DNA from: Bacteroidales bacterium
GTDB taxonomy: Bacteria; Bacteroidota; Bacteroidia; Bacteroidales; UBA932
NCBI GenBank assembly: GCA_017631435.1
Contig: JAGBTG010000058.1
Location: forward strand, 56,570-120,569
Length of the DNA stretch: 64,000 nucleotides
Direction of reading: 5' to 3'
Below the pieces are notes generated by a model. It was given only the letters and a program-made list of their open reading frames with translations. It made no database searches and was not told where the DNA came from. Within the stretch, counting starts at the first letter, position 1. Every line of letters begins with the position of its first letter. This document shows, piece by piece, positions 61,389-64,000 of the stretch. The position numbers and the translations under genes are program-made.

Positions 61389-62531
61389 ATGACACTAAAA
61401 AATTTAGCAATTGCAGCAATTACCATTGCTCTTGCTGCCGGCAGCACTGAGGCATCAGCCCAGAAAAAGACTCTTAGGGAGCACGGATTCCCTATTGGAA
61501 TATTTGAGACAGGAAAATACAACGCCATAACTGACGTTCCCGGAGTAACCGTAGGACAGGTAACATGCATTGAGGGTGACAGTATCCGCACAGGTGTAAC
61601 AGCCATTGTACCTCACCAGGGAAACATCTTCAGAAACAAGATTCCGGCTGCAATCTATGCCGGTAACGGATTTGGAAAACTTGCAGGTGTAACCCAGGTT
61701 CACGAGCTTGGAAATATTGAGACCCCTATTGTACTTACAAATACCCTCAACGTGGCAGCCGGCATAGACGGCCTTATCACATACACCCTTCAACAGCCTG
61801 GCAATGAGAATGTACGCTCTGTAAATGCTGTAGTAGGAGAGACCAACGACGGCGGATTGAACAAGATCCAGCAGAGATATGTAACACCTGAGATTGTACT
61901 TGAGGCCCTTGCAAAGGCTAAACCGGGACCGGTAGAGCAGGGTTGTGTAGGCGCAGGTACAGGTACTGTAGCATTCAACTTTAAGGGCGGTATTGGAACC
62001 TCTTCACGCAAGCTTCCTAAGTCTCTAGGTGGATATACAATTGGTGTGATTGTACAGTCAAACTACGGTGGAATCCTTGAGATTGACGGCGTTCAGGTAG
62101 GTCAGAAACTTAACGAATACTCTTTCAAGAACCACGTAATCCCTCAGGCAAAAACCGCAGACGGATCATGTATGATGATAGTAATCACAGATGCCCCAAT
62201 TGACGCACGCAATCTTGAAAGGGTAGCCAAAAGAGCCATGATGGGCTTGGCAAAAACCGGCGGTATTGCCTCAAACGGCAGCGGTGACTACGTAATTGCA
62301 CTTTCAGTTGCCCCAGAAAACCTTTTGAAGGACGGCAAAAAAATGCATACCCAGACTGTTCTCGACAACGGAGAGATGTCATCAATCTTTGCAGCAACCA
62401 TTGAGGCAACAGCCGAGGCCCTATGGAACTCAATGTTCATGGCAGAGACCACCAAAGGCTACAAAGGCAAAGTGGTAGAGGCCCTTCCGGTGGAGAAAGT
62501 GCTTGAAATGCTTAAGGACAGAAATAAATAG
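61389..62531 (+). CDS. P1-family (DmpA-type) aminopeptidase, exported
   Basis: A 380-residue N-terminal-nucleophile peptidase of the DmpA/BapA family, which removes N-terminal D- or beta-amino acids or amides. Signal peptide MTLKNLAIAAITIALAAGST, cleavage near ASAQ. Family motifs: ITDVPGVTVGQVT, the ETNDGGLN loop, and GCVGAGTGTVAFNFKGGIGT. The autocleavage site GS at residues 259-260, in TADGSCMMIVITDAP, makes S260 the new N-terminal nucleophile. Export suggests periplasmic peptide scavenging. Confidence 0.9.
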   Translation: MTLKNLAIAAITIALAAGSTEASAQKKTLREHGFPIGIFETGKYNAITDVPGVTVGQVTCIEGDSIRTGVTAIVPHQGNIFRNKIPAAIYAGNGFGKLAGVTQVHELGNIETPIVLTNTLNVAAGIDGLITYTLQQPGNENVRSVNAVVGETNDGGLNKIQQRYVTPEIVLEALAKAKPGPVEQGCVGAGTGTVAFNFKGGIGTSSRKLPKSLGGYTIGVIVQSNYGGILEIDGVQVGQKLNEYSFKNHVIPQAKTADGSCMMIVITDAPIDARNLERVAKRAMMGLAKTGGIASNGSGDYVIALSVAPENLLKDGKKMHTQTVLDNGEMSSIFAATIEATAEALWNSMFMAETTKGYKGKVVEALPVEKVLEMLKDRNK

Positions 62532-62555
62532 GCCTCTCAAGCAACCTATACAACA

Positions 62556-62593
62556 AAAGCAACCCCGGAGTAAAACCCCAGGGTTGCTTTATT
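62556..62593. terminator. Bidirectional terminator
   Basis: AAAGCAACCC pairs with GGGTTGCTTT across a 15-nt loop with T-tracts both ways; lies between the converging P1-peptidase gene and sdhB. Confidence 0.82.
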
Positions 62594-62611
62594 AATTATA
62601 TGAGATAATCC

Positions 62612-63391
62612 TTAGTCTTTAAGCTTAGCGCAAAGGAACTCTCTGTTCAATCTTGCAATGTGAGCTACAGAAACTTTCTTAGGGCACTCCATCTCGCATG
62701 CGCGGGTGTTGGTACATGCACCAAAGCCTAGCTCGTCCATTTTTGCAACCATTGCTTTAGCACGTCTTGCGCCCTCAATTCTACCCTGAGGAAGCAATGC
62801 CAAAGAACTTACTCTTGCAGAAACGAACAACATTGCTGAACCGTTCTTACAAGTTGCTACACAAGCACCGCAACCTACGCAAGAAGCAGCGTCCATACTC
62901 TCGTCTGCGTCTTTCTTAGGAATTGGAATAGCGTTACCGTCTGGAACTCCACCTGTGTTAACTGATACGAAACCGCCTGCCTGAAGAATCTTGTCAAATG
63001 CAGTTCTGTCAACTACCAAGTCTTTGATAACTGGGAAACCTGCACTTCTCCAAGGCTCAATTGTAATGGTATCTCCATCTTTGAATTTACGCATATGCAA
63101 CTGGCAAGTGGTGATCTCATTGTCCGGACCGTGAGCCCTACCGTTGATGTATAGTGAGCAGGCACCGCAGATACCCTCACGGCAATCGTGGTCGAAGCTT
63201 ACAGGACCGCTGGCTTTACAGCCTTTGTTCACTGCTACAGGATCAATGTTCTCCTTTATCAACTGCTCGTTAAGGATGTCCATCATCTCCAGGAATGAAC
63301 TGTCGGGAGAGATATTTTTAACCTTATAGGTCTCAAAATGTCCCTTTTCCTTAGCGTTTTTCTGACGCCAAACTTTTAGTGTTAAATCCAT
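62612..63391 (-). CDS. sdhB: Fumarate reductase/succinate dehydrogenase iron-sulfur subunit
   Basis: Electron-transferring subunit of respiratory complex II, which in anaerobic Bacteroidales mainly runs as fumarate reductase. The 259-residue protein has the 2Fe-2S ligands in [16 protein letters not shown] and the following TTC, then [14 protein letters not shown] and [14 protein letters not shown] for the 4Fe-4S and 3Fe-4S clusters. The last motif reads [12 protein letters not shown], the variant typical of Bacteroidota-type FrdB. It lies 15 bp after the flavoprotein gene (operon order A then B). Confidence 0.94.
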   Translation of the reverse strand: MDLTLKVWRQKNAKEKGHFETYKVKNISPDSSFLEMMDILNEQLIKENIDPVAVNKGCKASGPVSFDHDCREGICGACSLYINGRAHGPDNEITTCQLHMRKFKDGDTITIEPWRSAGFPVIKDLVVDRTAFDKILQAGGFVSVNTGGVPDGNAIPIPKKDADESMDAASCVGCGACVATCKNGSAMLFVSARVSSLALLPQGRIEGARRAKAMVAKMDELGFGACTNTRACEMECPKKVSVAHIARLNREFLCAKLKD

Positions 63392-63406
63392 ATCTTGTAC
63401 TTTTTC

Positions 63407-64000
63407 TTAGTCTTTATAGTTTCTTGTTGATGGTTTTACAAACTCGTAGTTCAAAGCCTCCTTGTGTAGCTCAGGAGCAGCGTTCTCGCCTTTATACTCC
63501 CATGCAGCCACGTACATGAAGTTCTCGTCATCACGTTTTGTCTCACCGTCCTCGGTCTGCATCTCCTCACGGAAGTGACCACCGCAAGACTCGTGTCTGT
63601 TAAGGGCATCCATAGCCATAAGCTCACCCATCTCAAGGAAATCAGCCAAACGCAATGCTTTTTCCAACTCCTGGTTGAACTCTCCATTCTCACCAGCTAC
63701 ATATACATTGCTCCAGAACTCTTTCTTAAGATCTTTGATAAGACCAAGGGCTTTTTTAAGTCCAGCCTCATTTCTTGCCATACCAACATAATCCCACATA
63801 ACAAGACCAAGCTCTTTATGGATATCATCAACTGATCTCTTACCTTTGATAGAAAGAAGTTTGTTGATCTTATCTTTAACAGCTTTCTCAGCCTCCTCAA
63901 ATGCAGGGTGGTTGATATCTGTTTTAGGCTCCTGAATTTTATGTGACAAATAGTCACCAATTGTATAAGGAAGGATAAAGTAACCGTCAGCAAGACCCTG
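63407..64000 (-). CDS. sdhA: Fumarate reductase/succinate dehydrogenase flavoprotein subunit, C-terminal part
   Basis: The catalytic FAD subunit, cut by the right window edge; the frame is open to base 64000 (198 codons visible). It enters with [19 protein letters not shown] and continues with the helical C-terminal domain ([39 protein letters not shown], and the final [16 protein letters not shown]), matching FrdA/SdhA. The internal start-like codon at 63949 is a leucine TTG inside the protein. Upstream subunits lie outside the window. Confidence 0.93.
   Translation of the reverse strand, partial: QGLADGYFILPYTIGDYLSHKIQEPKTDINHPAFEEAEKAVKDKINKLLSIKGKRSVDDIHKELGLVMWDYVGMARNEAGLKKALGLIKDLKKEFWSNVYVAGENGEFNQELEKALRLADFLEMGELMAMDALNRHESCGGHFREEMQTEDGETKRDDENFMYVAAWEYKGENAAPELHKEALNYEFVKPSTRNYKD

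Noticed and set aside
1-64000. CRISPR array, prophage or rRNA operon
   Set aside because: No regularly spaced short repeats, phage structural genes or rRNA sequence were found.

Overview
This window reads as chromosomal DNA of a Bacteroidota bacterium, most likely order Bacteroidales. The grounds are the TAnnTTTG -7 promoter element seen repeatedly in front of genes (with TTTG 19 bp upstream at two tRNA genes), a fused SecDF, adenosylcobalamin-type ribonucleotide reductase, SufBCD/SufSE iron-sulfur assembly, an ECF sigma operon ending in a DUF4252 protein, tricorn-like and DmpA-like peptidases, an NfeD/flotillin pair, and many secreted or lipoprotein genes with Bacteroidota-style signal peptides. 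I cannot name a genus from sequence alone. Gene density is high and nearly all recognisable genes are intact housekeeping genes. No rRNA, CRISPR array or prophage was seen.

Layout. 1-2.1 kb (+): tyrS 3' end, rbfA and an FtsX/LolE-type permease. 2.2-5.5 kb (-): ispE and nrdJ. 5.7-9.6 kb (-): sufB-pnuC-sufC-sufD, a suf operon interrupted by a vitamin-precursor transporter. 9.7-10.8 kb (+): a ThiL-fold protein that has lost its metal-binding aspartates. 10.9-12.4 kb (-): an AlbA_2/RecG-like ATP-binding regulator. 12.5-13.05 kb: two gene remnants facing away from a junction. 13.1-18.4 kb (-): dnaE and gpmI. 18.4-20.6 kb (+): rnr. 20.7-23.7 kb (-): secDF. 23.9-27.2 kb (+): a PD40/SPOR protein, nfeD and floA.

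27.3-30.4 kb is the accessory part. A tRNA-Ser is followed by related repeats that bracket a secreted DUF6794 gene. Next comes a REP-associated tyrosine transposase (RAYT) flanked on both sides by direct copies of a roughly 240-260 bp structured repeat. 30.4-38.6 kb carries envelope and stress genes: a serine hydrolase, a TPR protein behind a phased operator-like array, a peroxiredoxin, a Nudix hydrolase, the ECF sigma operon and an AlkD-like protein. 38.7-45 kb: tricorn-like protease, dihydroorotate-dehydrogenase-like enzyme, tRNA-Pro and a CotH-family lipoprotein.

45-49.4 kb (-): sufS, two tandem tRNA-Ile(GAU) genes, sufE, a SufT/MIP18-like gene, folK and glyS, read one way. 49.4-54.8 kb (+): ruvA, gcvH, two related secreted proteins, a threonine aldolase and a GNAT enzyme. 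54.84-57.3 kb: a consensus parS site followed by mnmG and ybeY, which suggests proximity to the replication origin. 57.4-64 kb: mdh, tonB, an alpha/beta hydrolase, hflX, a P1-family peptidase, and the fumarate reductase/succinate dehydrogenase sdhB and sdhA (cut by the window edge).

The most interesting signals are the RAYT element with its twin structured repeats, a strongly over-represented octamer TTCCCGAC (decamer TTCCCGACAG) found in both orientations in genes and spacers, the ThiL-fold pseudoenzyme, the parS site, and the helically phased TGTAAA/TTTACA array.
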